Assembly (NCBI GenBank): GCA_963693085.1 | Contig: OY856409.1 | Coordinates: forward strand, 664,855,591 to 664,919,590 | From: Alisma plantago-aquatica | Lineage: Eukaryota > Streptophyta > Magnoliopsida > Alismatales > Alismataceae | Direction: 5' to 3' | DNA: 64,000 bases | In this document: positions 23,904-35,995 of the stretch, one piece after another | Layout: each line of letters begins with the position of its first letter | Position numbering within the stretch: position 1 is the first letter of the stretch | The notes under the pieces: generated by a model | The model's input: only the letters and a program-made list of their open reading frames with translations | Told to the model about the DNA's origin: nothing | The model's database searches: none | Position numbers and translations under genes: made by a program

Positions 23904-26900
23904 TCAAATGTCTTCCCAGCTGAAGAAACGGTATGGAGTCTTGGATCTTTCAAGAGTATTCATACCACGAATCTGTAAAGGAATCGAATATTGATCAGTA
24001 GTAATGAAGCTCTCATTAGAGGTGCATCCCCATCTACCTAACTCTCTGGGAATCGAGTTGATGATCTTCGGACATAAAGAACCCATGATGGCTTCAGTGT
24101 CCATGATTTCTCTAATCTCTCTGGTAATGTGAGTAATGTGCCAAGGCCCAGCATCATTGTGCCAAATGATCTTGTGCACGTGAGGATCGTCCACCTCGAC
24201 GTTGGAGATAGTGAGATTATGATCATCAGCAATCTTCAGCGCAACCAAAATACCACTGATATACGCAGCAATGTGATCATTCACATTGAGCCATGTTCTG
24301 AAGGCTAAACAAAATCTACATTGCCTATCTCTGACCACCCCAGCTACCCATCTCCTCATGTATCCATTGATCCACTTGTGCTTCCTAGTATTAAAATTCA
24401 TCTTTAAAGAATTGATGTCAGGAAAGTTCCAATAAACAAGGTTCATCTTTCTGATCTTGAACTTAGGTTGGATGATATCCTCCGCTAACAACTGGTGGAA
24501 GAGATCGTGATCTCCAGCATGTTTGAAGAAATGGTGTCGACTATAGAATTTGATAATGGTCGTGACGTTCTTCCATATAACTCTCATATCATGAGGTTTG
24601 TTGTCGAATCTCGACGCACATCTGGACTTCCAAATCTGCCAACAGATTAAAGTCATCAGCTCAACGATTAACCATCCTCTGAGCGTTTTCCGACGTTGCT
24701 TGCTACCTCTCAGGAGAAGGTCTTATATATTGATCGGAGGAAAGTTAGAATCCATCATTAACAATGAGGCTCTGTGCCAAAGACTATTGGCAAGCTCACT
24801 GTGGAAGAAAAGGTGTTCATCGTCTTCACTGCTGTAATGAGCACAACACTCGCATCTAGAGACAATCATAATGTGACAACTGGCAATTTTGTCATCAGTA
24901 GGGAGCGCTCTCATACCCAATTTCCAAGTGATAGCACTAGCCTTGGGTGTGGAGGCACACCATATCCAGTTCCAAACTGAATCAAAATCGTATGGAATGC
25001 TGCTGATAACCTGAGTGGCCGATTTCAGACTGAATCTGCCATACAGATTAGGGGTCCATGCAAGCTGATAAGAATGTTGGCTTATCTTGGATTGCGATCT
25101 ACGTATGAGGAGACAACCATCACTGTCAATGATCTGTTCGATTGTGTCCCAGTCCCAATCATTCAAAGAAAGCCAAAAGTCCTTGACGAGGAAGTCTCTC
25201 TGTCTATCACTCTGACTAAGAGCATACATATGTAATGGATGCTCACACCATCTTGTGTCCCAAATGGAAACATCTCTCAGACCAATCAACCATCTAGTTA
25301 GGGGCATGACTTTAGGGAAAGATCTCCAAATTTTTTTCCAGCGAGGTGAAGGCTTAGAACCTAGTTTCAAATAAGGAGGGTAGTATCCTTGGGGGTTTCC
25401 AAACTGGGATTTATATTTGATTCTGCAGAATGTTGACCATAAGGAGGTGCCAGAAGTGATCTCCCAACAATCTTTGTAAATGTAAGCTTCTTCAAGGTGT
25501 CTAATCGGTGTGAAATCAAGACCTCCATTCTGAATAGGTTGGGCGAGGCGATCCCAAGCTATCCACGTTCTTCTAGACTCGTTCTTCCTGTTGGTCCACA
25601 AGAACCTAGAACACATTGCTTCTATACGCTTAATAATACCTGTAGGCAGACCCACCGCAGTGGTTGTGTATAAAGCGATCGAGGATAAAGTGTGTGTAAT
25701 GAGGAGCTTCCTCCCAGCAAAGGATAAGAGCTTCGCCTTCCAGGAGGCGATCTTCATCATGATCTTCTCAAGCAAGTGGGTATAGTCAATGAGTCTGTTT
25801 GGACCAGTAGACATCGGAACGCCAAGGTAATTGATAGTGCGATCAGTAATAGGAATGTTCAGGATGTGAGCAATGTCATAGAGAATAGATGGATCGGTTT
25901 TACCAATCAAACATGATGATTTCAGGTAATTGATCTTCTGCCCAGTTGATGAGGAATATAAGTTGAGAGCATCGTTAAGATTATTCATCGATGAGGTGTC
26001 CGCATTGAAGAACATGATTAAATCATCTACGTATAAAAGAATGGGGGCGGACTGGCAGCGCCTCTGGTTGAGAAGGTGCCAATAGCTCCATTAGCAGTCA
26101 GGCTCTTGATGTATCTGCAAAGTGGCTCCTCGAATAAAATGAACAAAAGAGGAGAAAGAGGATTTCCCTGTTTCAAACCTCTCTCAATAGGAAAGAATCC
26201 ATTTGAGTAGTCACCAACTATAATCGAAACCCAAGTGTCACTGAAGAATCTTAGACAAAGATGAATCGCTTCTGGGTTCATGCCAAACGCACGAAGAATC
26301 GATCTTAGAATCGACCACTCGATCCTGTCGTACGCACGCGACATGTCATATTTGATGACAATGTTTGGGTGTGCATGGCCATTATTCAGATCATGAGTTA
26401 TCTCTTTCGCCAGCTTAATGTGATGCGTGATATCATGGCCTCTCACATAAGCGCCTTGCTCTTCAGATACGAGCTTTGGGAGGATCATAGACAGCCTGTT
26501 ACTAATCACCCTGGCTAGAATTATCAAAGAAACATTTTCGATTGCAATCAGCCTGAAATCGGTCTGAATAATCTTAGGATCGTCAACCTTCGGGATGAGG
26601 ACGATCTTGCAGGCGTTCAGGCTTCTGTGACAAGGTTCTCCTTTAAAGAATTGGGCGGCCAACATCATGAAGTCGTAGCGAATGATGCTCCAAGCAGATA
26701 GATAAAAGGGGATAGTGAATCCATCAGGACCGGGGGCAGTCTTGTGATTCATGCATTTGATGGTGTCGAGTATCTCCTCGGCAGCGGGACAGGTAGTCAA
26801 GGTGATATTATCATCCATGGTGATTATCTGTTCAATGAGGCCCAGCAGATCGTCGCAAAGAGGATCATCTCTTTCAGACTTGAAGAATCGTTCATAGTGA

Positions 26901-28145
26901 TTCGCTGCCGTCTTAGCAATGAGGGTTGGGTCAGTGATATCGGTACCATCTTCATGGACGAGCCTGCGGACATGGCGTCTCTTTCTCTTCGACTTAAAAA
27001 TAGCATGGTAGAAGGCCGTGTTCCTTTCTCCTTCAGAAAGCCAGCTAACTTTGGATCTGTCTCTCTAATAGTTCTCTTCTTGAGATAATAAGTCATTTAG
27101 CTCCTCTTCAGCGGTTCTGAGCGTGATATCATTAGCTTGAATAGGATTATCATCATAAGCAATCTGGGCAACGTGAAAAATATCTTCAACATCAATAATG
27201 CGTTGTTTCAAGTGGCCAAAATGTTGATTACTCCAACTTCTGAGATGAGTTTTGAGCTTCTTGGATTTGGAAAAGAAGGTGAAAGAAGGATCATCATCCG
27301 TATCATCTGACCAAGCAGACGTAATAACATCTAGAATCGCTGGATGCTCAAGCCAGGCATTATTGAAGGTGAACTGCTTCTGACTACCTCTCATGGCGGG
27401 TGTGCTGGCTGCTTTGATCAAGATAGGACAGTGATCCGACACTCTAAGTCTGGTAAGGTGTCGAGTTTTACTAGAAGGGAACTGAGTATCCCATCTAGGG
27501 TTAAGAAGAGCACGATCCAACCTCTCCCAGGTAGTGGGAGTTCCTATCTGCTTGTTAACCCAGGTATATTTGCTACCAACGAAGCTAGACTCAAGGAGCT
27601 GTAAATCATGGATGAAGTTGTTGAACTCGCACATCGATTGGAAGTCAGGCTGCTCTCCTCCTCTTTTCTCGTTAAAACTTCTGATAGAGTTGAAATCACC
27701 CGCTATAACCCAGGGAAAATCGCCGACAGCATCCATGGTGTCGATGAGATCGTGCTACAGTTCCCTCCTGAGAAATATGTTACAACTAGCATAGACAGCC
27801 GTAAAGAAAACGAACTGATCTCTTGTCGGCTCAAAATCTGAGCGTGATGTGCTGACGATGAGTCTTGATCACAGTAGGCCGAAGGCTACTGTCCGCAAAA
27901 CACCAGATTTTTCCACTCTCATTCTCGTTGTCAGTAACCCAATCGAGACGAGTGATATCGATCAATTCAATGGCTCTTTCCGCGTGAATGAACGGTTCAA
28001 AGATGGAAACACAGTGAGGCTTATACTTACCACAAATTCTGGACAGAACTCTCCTGGTAGGATTATTCGCCGCTCCCCTTATGTTCCAGCTGAGAACGTT
28101 GAAGTCTTGCATCAACTGGACACTACTCACCACAACCTGAACCAC
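23904..28145 (-). pseudogene. LINE ORF2: endonuclease, reverse transcriptase, zf-RVT, RNase H-like
   Basis: The N-terminal endonuclease domain begins near 28110 (NVLSWNIRG) and continues at 27736 with GDFNSI, YTWVN, RLDRALL and the terminal SDHCP motif. The RT domain (26818-26027) has KTAPGPDGF, YDMSRAYDRIEW, GLKQGNPLSPLLF; the YVDDL catalytic box straddles a frameshift at 26016-26040. The zf-RVT domain lies near 24870-25060. A degenerate RNase H-like tail follows in-frame stop TAA at 24723-24725 and ends at 23904; its expected NxDG motif reads NTRK. Frameshifts near 27830-27740, 27080, 26820 and 26027 break the protein. The intact ORF would nick the target and copy the LINE RNA. Confidence 0.88.
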
Positions 28146-28155
28146 TAACAGCGAG

Positions 28156-29567
28156 TCAAATGCTGTTCGTTCTCGTCAGTTGTCTTCTGTGGGATGAGAT
28201 CTTCTCTGTCATTCTACCTTCATCATGTATGCCTTCTGACCAGTCTTCTAGACTCGAGTCATCATCGTGTCTTTTCTGCCAATTTCCAAACTCTATCGTC
28301 CTCGAATTAATACGATCGAGGTGTTTTCCCCTTCTATGAGTATTGATGGCTGTCAATGGTAGAATGAAATCACTGAGGTTTCTATGATGTAGAAACCTTC
28401 TTCTGCCGTCGGCGTCGGTGATCGTTCTATTCTCAGAAGCTAACGCTGATTGGTATGTACCTTGCTCGTCTCTTAGTTCAGATCTCGGTGTATCTACTCT
28501 TCCTCTGGATATAGGAGCACTATCATCGATCAACAATGCTGCTGTGGGTTGATCTATCTCTTCCTCTATGACAGAATGAATGATCTCGTCAGGTGTGATA
28601 TCATCAGGGTGAACATCTGGGTTATCTTCATTAGGAGGTACACGCAGCGCAGATAGGGGGATTCACATTTCTCTTCCGATCTCAGTCAGTTTATAATTGT
28701 TATCTCCAAGCTGTCCTTTAGCAACAATATCAAGTTTCAGATTAGTTCTATAGACATTGTCTGAGAGGGCAATGAATTGGGGTATATCCTCGTTGAAAGC
28801 CTCTGCGAGAATCAGGATGCCCGAAGCATCATCCTCTTCCTTCTGCCAGTTGGAGATCCATATCATATCTCCGAAAGAACTGACGATTTCTCGAATGGAT
28901 TCTTGATTTCTGCAGTACAATGGAATATTTCGAAACCAAAACCAGACGACCTCCTTGGTGTGGTGCATACCGCCATCTCTGAGAGATAAAAAAGAAATTG
29001 TTGATTCATTCATCTTCACCGTCTGTACTTGCTGATGACGCCAGGCCTCATACGATGACTCAAAGTATACCACCGCCCTTTTATCCTCATACCTGAAGAT
29101 CTCAATGGCCTGCGGCCATCTCTTCCAGAGAAACGAAGAAAGATCTCTCCATGCTATGTTATCGACCCATGATACCCCTAGAGCAAGGTCAAGGGACCTC
29201 ATAAAGTCTTTTTTGATGGGACAATCTGGGTTAAGATGCACTGTTGTTCTCTTCGGAACATGGTTTAAATGTCCTCTCGGTGCAGTCCCCCCGACAACGG
29301 AGGAAAGGCGACATGAGAAGCAAGATCAGGTTTTGATGGCGCGTCCGACTTTCTGTGGCAATGTTTGGAGATGTGTCCCGATTCTTTGCAGTGATAACAG
29401 ACCCTAGGGTTGTTACACTGAGACAACCAATGTCCTCTCTACAGACACCGATAGCAAGTATCCTTCGGTACAAGAAAAGAATTCGATCCCTCCGGTTGAT
29501 TTCTCCAGTTCAGAACCCTGTGAGAGGATAGCTCAGATCTGTGACTTTGTCCTCGGTGATCGTTCAT
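28156..29567 (-). pseudogene. LINE ORF1: CCHC zinc-knuckle/DUF4283-like RNA-binding protein
   Basis: ATG at 29567 (MNDHRGQ...) leads to two CCHC knuckles at about 29436-29345: CYRCL*RGHWLSQC, with an in-frame TAG, and CYHCKESGHISKHC. A frameshift follows, then a domain (29241-28663) with EVVWFWFRNIPLYCRN and FGDMIWISNW segments that resembles DUF4283-type ORF1 domains. TGA at 28663-28665 interrupts the frame, which continues to 28156, ten bases before ORF2. ORF1 proteins bind LINE RNA. Knuckles lie N-terminal of the DUF4283-like part. Confidence 0.72.
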
Positions 29568-29909
29568 GGTGAACCGATCACGTGAGTCCATTTTCCACAG
29601 ACGATTAAGGTTCTGGATGACGTTGTCCGTGGGTATCTACGATGAAATAAACCTTCTTCTTCTTTCGGACACCGTTGCTCTCACGTTAAGGCGAAGCATC
29701 CTCCGTCAAGCAATCGCAGACCAAGGAGGATCAATCAGCATCACAGAAAACTATTCTCGGGTGGCCCCCAGTGGACGAAGTGTCCAACTGGGGTGGCGGC
29801 GCCGCCGGTCGAGGACGGCCTCGAGATCGCCCTCACGATTGCCTAGACCTAGGTGACCTAGGTGCCGCTATCTAGGTTGCCTATCTCGACCTCTAGAACT
29901 CATAATAAA

Positions 29910-31315
29910 TGTAACTTAATCATATAAACTCCAAATTGGATAAAAAGATATGTTTTCTTAATAAATAACTTGGTGATGTTCTCAGAGTTTAATTCAAATA
30001 TAATAAAAAGGTGATTTTCTTGGGTTGCAATATAATCACCAATTAATGATTTGCATCTAATATGAAATTTGGTGAAGAGATATTCTGTTTGGATCTAGGG
30101 TGTGGAGCCTAACCTAATACACACATCATTAAGGTATGTATGCATCCCCAATTATTCTTATTGAGAAATTAGCCTAATTTCTTCTTTCTCTTGGTCCTAT
30201 GGACATCAACCTATACATAATGTCTTTTCTTTTGATATCATGGTTCATGTGAACTAACTAATTTGTTATTGATCATGTGATCATGGATATTCTTTTGGAC
30301 TCTTATATTATGCTTTATTCATGTTGGAATTCCATATGATGCCATGTGATGTCTTTTTCCCACTTGTGAGGTGGATGTATATGTTGGTTACTTTTGTAGT
30401 GACTAGTTTGTATAATCTGACTATACTTTCTACTTACCTCTACATTAAACATGTTATGTGATTCAGTAGCACTAGAGTAGTATAATTGCATTGGCTTTGG
30501 ATTATGTGCCCTTTATGCTTTTGGGATGGAGGTTATGTTCCCCATACTCGGGTTTCAAATTTATGAGGTTTGGCCCACATTATATATATTAGGAGTTTGG
30601 TTATGTGCCATTCTCTATCAGGTTTCAAGTTTATGAGGCTTGGCCGACTTTGTTGTTATATTGTTCTAGGGCTATGTTTATCTCACATGCACGTAGGATG
30701 ATGTTTATGGATTATGGGTTATGTACCCTAATTTCATATGTGCGTATGTGGAACCACTTTTATATGTTAATTTAATGGCAAGTATCTCTTTTATTGTGGA
30801 TCAATTCTCTTGATACCCACTTGGGTGGTACTTTTCTTTTCTATGGGAAGCTTCTACTGATTTGATGTCCTTTATTCCATATATTGCTCAATTTACATTT
30901 TAGTATGAACATACCAGCCTTTGCTGATATCTTCTATTGTTTCTCTTCTTGTTGGGGTATGCTTCCAACCGTAGGTGAAGGACTTGGAAGATGTGGCATG
31001 AAGATCTGGACATATCTTAAGGAATTAAAGCTTGGAGACTAAGTTGTTATGGTTTAGACTTCCCTCTATCTTAGATCCTTATGTGGTATCATACATCTAA
31101 ACCCTTTTGGGAGATTATGATGTTCTTTTGTAACCTTATGAGAAATTGAATATAGTCAATACTTTACTTCCGCTGCCATACTTTAGTTGTTTTGAATACC
31201 ATACATAAGATTTTAAAATTTTACACATGTTTCAACATACCTTTTGAGTATGTTTTGGATAGATGTTTTATTTTTCAAATTTTTTGTAAAGGGGTGATTT
31301 CACTCTTTTGCAACA
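29910..31315 (+). repeat. Element X 5' LTR, 3' part
   Basis: AT-rich DNA ends in ...CTCTTTTGCAACA directly before TGGTATCAGAGC. It contains polyadenylation-like and pyrimidine-rich stretches but no ORF. The rest of this LTR is interrupted by the LINE and by CACTA-A. Confidence 0.65.
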
Positions 31316-31328
31316 TGGTATCAGAGCC
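31316..31328 (+). other. Primer binding site of element X
   Basis: TGGTATCAGAGCC is complementary to plant initiator tRNA-Met and lies immediately after the LTR end. Confidence 0.85.
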
Positions 31329-32110
31329 CATGGTAGTCAGAATCTGACTATTTCAAATTTTTCTCCCTTATTAGAACCTTTGACTTGGATAGTGACCTGT
31401 AGGTGAGATGTTTTCTCTACATCTTGCCTAAGTTTTTCATAAGATGATCTTACCCTGCCATATAGGTTAATGATGATATCTATAAAGTTAAAGATGTGTT
31501 TGCTTGAGGAAGGAGTCATGTTTTGAGGATGAGATACTAGTAGGATGAAGAGATCTTATTATGGAAATTGTGACTTGGTTTATTGTATTGATTTTGGAAC
31601 CATCTTTGTTTTACCCCCAATGTTTCTTATTGACAAAAATTATTTTCATTATACTACTACATGTACAAAAACAATTCTCTGATTTGATGGTGATTTCTTG
31701 AACTAAGTCACACTTAAGAGATATGTGAAGTTTTCTATAGAAGCCCTAGAATTAGTTGGTGTAGAATCCTAACCCTAGTTTTAAAGAAGTGGCTAGGAAT
31801 ATGTGAGATAATGTTAAGGTGTAGTGTACCTACCCTTTGTACCCTATGACTTTTTTGGATCTTAGGGTTGTTAGGTTTGTGACACAAGGACCTAAAACTC
31901 AACCCTAGATGGTATGACTTATTAGTTGGATACATGAGCAACATAAAATTTTTAAATATTCATAACTATTAGATATGTGGGTAGCCCTATTACCTTGATG
32001 ATTATTTATTTGACTTGTTAGGTTGATTCTTTTAAGTGGTGGAGAGTAGTTGGTTGTTGATGTTTGGATCAATAGATTTTGAGGACGAAATATTTTTAAG
32101 GGGTGGAGGG
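31329..32110 (+). other. Element X internal region, non-coding, ending in purine tract
   Basis: About 780 bp without a coherent gag or pol frame, closing with AAGGGGTGGAGGG (32098-32110), a polypurine tract. Such a short interior marks a deletion derivative or a non-autonomous LTR element. Confidence 0.65.
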
Positions 32111-33487
32111 TTTTAACATACTAGATCTTAGACCCTACCCTATAACTTTGACCTTTTGGACTTAACTGAACAAGGTTAGAGTAAAAGTTGCATAGTATAA
32201 CCCTTATAAGCTAAGGCATGAACCTAATGTAATACATTAATCTTTGTCTAATAATGGACACATAAAAGTAATGGTTAATTACATAGAAATTTGTGCAAAT
32301 AATCTTACACAATTCCTTTGGTGATAATATGAAAGTATGAAGCATAATTAGATGAATAATGGTAATAATAATAATAATAACGAGCCACAAATATTAATTT
32401 TGACATAACTCATTAAAAGAAATCTCAACAGTTGAATCTAAGTTAAAAATTGTGTTCCTTGGGTCCCAATTGCCTTGGGAGTCAAGTTTCACAATTTTCA
32501 CACAATAATAGTTCTTTAATTCATTTTGGATAGAGAAGATCTATGTTTTGCCAAAAATATCAAATAAACTAATAAATGACTCCAAAAGAGGAAAATATTA
32601 TTGGATTCATAATCGACATAATAAATATAGCCTTTGGGTGAATTTTCATCCAATTTGGAAGATGTTTGATTAAAAGGTGAATTTAGGAGAGAGAGAGTGT
32701 GTAGAACCTTCAAACTATTAATTAAAATAAGAAACAACTTCAAAAAAAAATTAATGGCAAATTCATGTCCAACACACTTAATATGAGTTATAGTTGAAGT
32801 TTCATTAATTTGGATAATTCTAGACGTCTCTAATGCATTAGGAAAGAGAAAATGTGATTTACTTTAAAAGAATTAAATAAAATAGCAAAAGTCTCCAAAA
32901 GGGGAAATTAATATCAAAATCGGATTTTACATGTCCTAGTTAGGCTAGGTATCAAATTTCATGTAATTTGGACCTTGTTTGTACCTTCAATTGAAGAGAG
33001 AGAAAAAAGAAAATAATTTAATCAACACTTTACAAAATTCGGATTAGGAAACACCAACCCGCATAAACAATATCCTGGGACCAAGGTTCGGAATTTTGGG
33101 CATAACTTTCTTATTTCTTAATGAAATTTCACAAAATAACTTGTTTTGGATTGGAAAATTAATTACGCATCTATCCGTATCATAATCGTAGCCTAATGTG
33201 GAGAAGTCAAGAAACGCCTAAACTTTTTCTTCAAGTCTTCTGAAACAACTTCTCACGCACCCCCACTTATAAATACCTCTACCTCAGTCTTCCTCAGTTG
33301 TTTTGTAAACCTCCTCTCATCCCAATTTCATCCTTTCTTGAGTGTGTGTCTGCTGGTAGTCATGCTTTAATTTCTCCTTGCATCGTCGTTTCACCAAAAG
33401 CCGAACGTGGTTCTTGGTTTGAGTTTGCGGCACCGCTCCCCGACGTCATGTTTATTTTTGGGGCATAATTGGACCTCAAATAAATGT
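32111..33487 (+). repeat. Element X 3' LTR, 5' part, cut by Athila
   Basis: It begins near TTTTAACATACTAG (the expected TG start appears mutated) and runs to the Athila insertion after AATGT (33483-33487). It includes a (TAA)n microsatellite at about 32362-32381 and a TATA box at 33268-33275. No ORF is seen. Confidence 0.65.
33268..33275 (+). promoter_or_regulatory. TATA box in element X LTR
   Basis: TATAAATA is followed about 25-30 bp downstream by pyrimidine-rich CCTCAGTCTTCCTCAG, a plausible start region. If active, transcription would run into the antisense strand of the Athila LTR. Confidence 0.5.
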
Positions 33488-35045
33488 TGTGTTTCCCACC
33501 AAGCCTACACACTAGACAACTAGAGGTGGATAGATGCAGCCCTAAGGGAGGACACAAGTGCAGAAGCTTTCAAAATTTAATAACCTAACTGAACACCTAC
33601 TCACACTAGAACAACTACACCCGTAAGCGCGTGGGGTCGTGCCGTAGCATAGGAAGGTGGCAAGTAAAGGGTCGATCCTCAGTAATAGAGGGGGAACTAG
33701 AGCTAGGATAGAAATGTCTATGTTCCTATTATGGAATCTAGGGTTTAAGGGTTTTAAAAAGGTTTGTTTGGTGATTAATCTAAGTGGACAGGGAAGAAAG
33801 GCAGAATTAAACCTAAGTTATCTTAAATAAGAAAATGTAACAATCTAGGTTAACCAACTAACTAAGCAAGATCAATGGTAAGTTACACTACAATAGATGA
33901 GCAAGAAGAAATTTAGAGATTAAGTTAACCACTAAAGCAAGAAAATATCTAAATTAACCCTAACTATCAAAATTGAGCAATTGACTATGTTAAGCAAGAA
34001 CAACTAAACTATACTAGCATGGGCAAGCAAGCAATGCAAGTTGAGTTTTAAACAATATGATTAAGGTAGGTGGGCCATTTGGGGATGTAACTTTGATATT
34101 AGTTGGGGGAGGTTATTGGACAAGCACGGTTCTCATCTTTCATCTAGATTACCAAACCAAACAATAATGCAAATGCTATTAGAATGTACCCTATACTACT
34201 AGTGGAAGACTAGGGTTAGGTGTAATTCTAAAAAGATTAGCCAAATCTAGGTTTCTAGGATAAGTGGTATTGAGAAATTGAGGGTTGAGGGTAGAGATGG
34301 GGGTAGAGATGAGGGTATTTGACCTCATGCCACTATCCATTCTAGCCTTTAGAAAACCCTAGGCAATCACATCAATCCCACTTATACTAGTAACTTAGGT
34401 CTCATACCAAGTAGTAGGAGAGGGGGTAGACATGTAGGAACAAAGGGGACTAGCTAGGGATCCCCTATTGGGACCTAGGAGTCACACCCAAGATTGCCAC
34501 ATGCATCCCAATTCTCCTAGAGACATGGTATCATCAAACACTATCAAACAAGTAATTCATAGCAAAACACACAAATCACAAGCATGGCAATGGGATAAGA
34601 GACAAAAGCATGGAGCAATCATCATAGATAAAAATGAATTCATTACAAGCCAAAATTACCCCAACATGGTATTAAAGTCACATTTTATCCCCAAACAACC
34701 CACCACTAGGGGCTTAGCTACACATAATCAAAGAAATTGCAAAAGAAATGGGAAGAAGGGGAAGAAACTCCATGGAGCTCAGGAAAGTAGACTTCTTATT
34801 CACCTCCTTGTTGCTGGGGACGTCCTCTCTCCTCCAAGGGTGCAGATGAGCATGAAGATATGGGGGATTATGGAGGAAAACCTAGAATACTAGGTTTCCA
34901 AGGTGAAATGGAGATGGAAATGGTGGGTGGAGAGCATAAATGCAAGGGAAATGCACTAAATGCTGACAGAGTAGGTGGAGAGGAGTAATGGAGGCTGGGA
35001 GGAGCTGTAAGGTGGCTAACCTTCGTGTCCCAACTGCCACCTATG

Positions 35046-35053
35046 TATATATA
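35046..35053 (-). promoter_or_regulatory. TATA box in Athila 3' LTR (minus strand)
   Basis: TATATATA sits in a near-palindrome CCACCTATGTATATATAGGTGG. The matching box in the 5' LTR at 57752-57759 would drive the element. Confidence 0.5.
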
Positions 35054-35129
35054 GGTGGTGGGGAAGCACTAGGGTAAGTAGGGATAGGATAGGAAAAATA
35101 GTGTAAAAAATAGTTAGGGTTAGTTGGTC

Positions 35130-35660
35130 ACCACGGTCGTGTTGATGGGCCACGACCGTGGTGAGGGTGGTATGGGACGGTCGTAGAGAGAGGATACATG
35201 CATGGTGTGGAAAGGGTGGTGGATATGCAAGTATAGGAGGTGGCCACTGCTATGGTGGAGTGCCACAGTCGTGTTGGGTGAAAAGCACCACGATCGTGCT
35301 GAGTAACACAACCATTTTGGAGGAGGAGGACTTGGTCGTGGGGGAGTAGCACGAGCGAGTTGGTCTTCAAAGGCCACGACCGTGGCATATGGCCACAATC
35401 GTGGGTGTTCAAGTGCAACTCCATGTTGATTCTGTTGATTTTTCACAGTAAATGACACGACCGTGGGGGTATGCCCACAACCATCTTCTACTCTGTTGGC
35501 CACGACCGTGTTGGTGGCCATGACCATGGTATCTTCAATGGGCCACGTCCTTGCTGATGGCCATGACCGTTGCCAGTTGGGTGCAAATACTTGTTGACTT
35601 TTTTGATTCTTCGCCATAAATGACATGAGCGTGGGAGTATGCCCACGGTCGAGGTGGGGT
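35130..35660. repeat. CACGACCGTG/CACGGTCGTG cluster in Athila 3' LTR
   Basis: Many copies of (C)CACGACCGTGG or its complement, some with C-to-T decay (CACAATCGTGG, CACAACCATC), are spaced irregularly 15-60 bp apart. Counterparts are at 57830-58290 in the other LTR and 40577-40880 inside the element. Confidence 0.8.
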
Positions 35661-35979
35661 CTGCAGTAGGCAATTTAACTTCATTTTTCATCATCCATGG
35701 ATTTTTTTGCTTGATGTCGATCCTTGGCCATTGAAGGTAGTTTGAGGGAGCTTTTGGGGCCTTCTTTGGACCCCTCTATGAGTGGAGGAACCCTAGGACT
35801 CCTTCCTTCTCTCTCATTCACCCTAATCATGGTCCAAGTACCTGGAAATGATGCAAAGAACATCCATAAGCGCATTTGGCAGTAAAACACATATTAGGGA
35901 AATCAACTAGCAATCTAACTTGTTTAGATGATATTAAAGTGCAAAATGGCATGAGATGGAGCCTTAACATAGGGCTACA

Positions 35980-35995
35980 TCACCACCCCAAACTT
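35980..35995 (-). other. Polypurine tract of Athila
   Basis: The minus strand reads AAGTTTGGGGTGGTGA immediately before the LTR start TGTAGCCC. This is the form typical of Athila elements. Confidence 0.85.

Larger units (their letters stand above)
23708..29893 (-). mobile_element. L1-type LINE, full length, decayed
   Basis: It is flanked by a 16-bp direct repeat, TAGAACTCATAATAAA, at 23692-23707 and 29894-29909. The order on the minus strand is a GC-rich 5' leader (29893 to about 29570), ORF1, ORF2 and a 3' UTR with a short A-run. That run lies at about 23735, followed by a purine-rich GGAAGAGGAGGGGGC segment before the duplication. The length of about 6.2 kb and the duplication show complete target-primed reverse transcription. 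Both ORFs now carry stops and frameshifts. The 3' UTR contains a CACGACCGTGGTC inverted repeat at 23854-23882 that resembles motifs in Athila. Confidence 0.93.
29894..33487 (+). mobile_element. Element X: old Ty3-like LTR retrotransposon with tiny internal region
   Basis: The tail of a first LTR (to 31315) is followed by a tRNA-Met-type PBS (31316), about 780 bp without coding capacity, a purine tract (32098-32110) and the beginning of a second LTR (to 33487, where Athila is inserted). The first LTR continues leftward across the LINE into 23649-23691 and is then cut by CACTA-A. The two visible LTR parts are different halves of the LTR, so I could not align them with each other. GATTTTGAGGACGAAAT just before the purine tract is common at the 3' end of Ty3 pol genes. 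Family assignment is tentative. Confidence 0.68.
33488..35979 (-). repeat. Athila 3' LTR (left copy, complete)
   Basis: 2492 bp, starting TGTGTTTCCCACC and ending GGGCTACA on the + strand. It contains a TATA box on the minus strand and a cluster of CACGACCGTG motifs (about 35130-35660). The + strand frame at 34468-34893 is open in both LTRs but is not a recognised protein. The left flank is AATGT; the partner duplication would be beyond the window because the other LTR is interrupted. Confidence 0.88.

Noticed and set aside
27344..27841. Several + strand frames across the LINE (27344-27604, 27534-27794, 27608-27841)
   Set aside because: The opposite strand encodes the recognisable endonuclease motifs GDFN, RLDR and SDHCP; the + frames are shadows.
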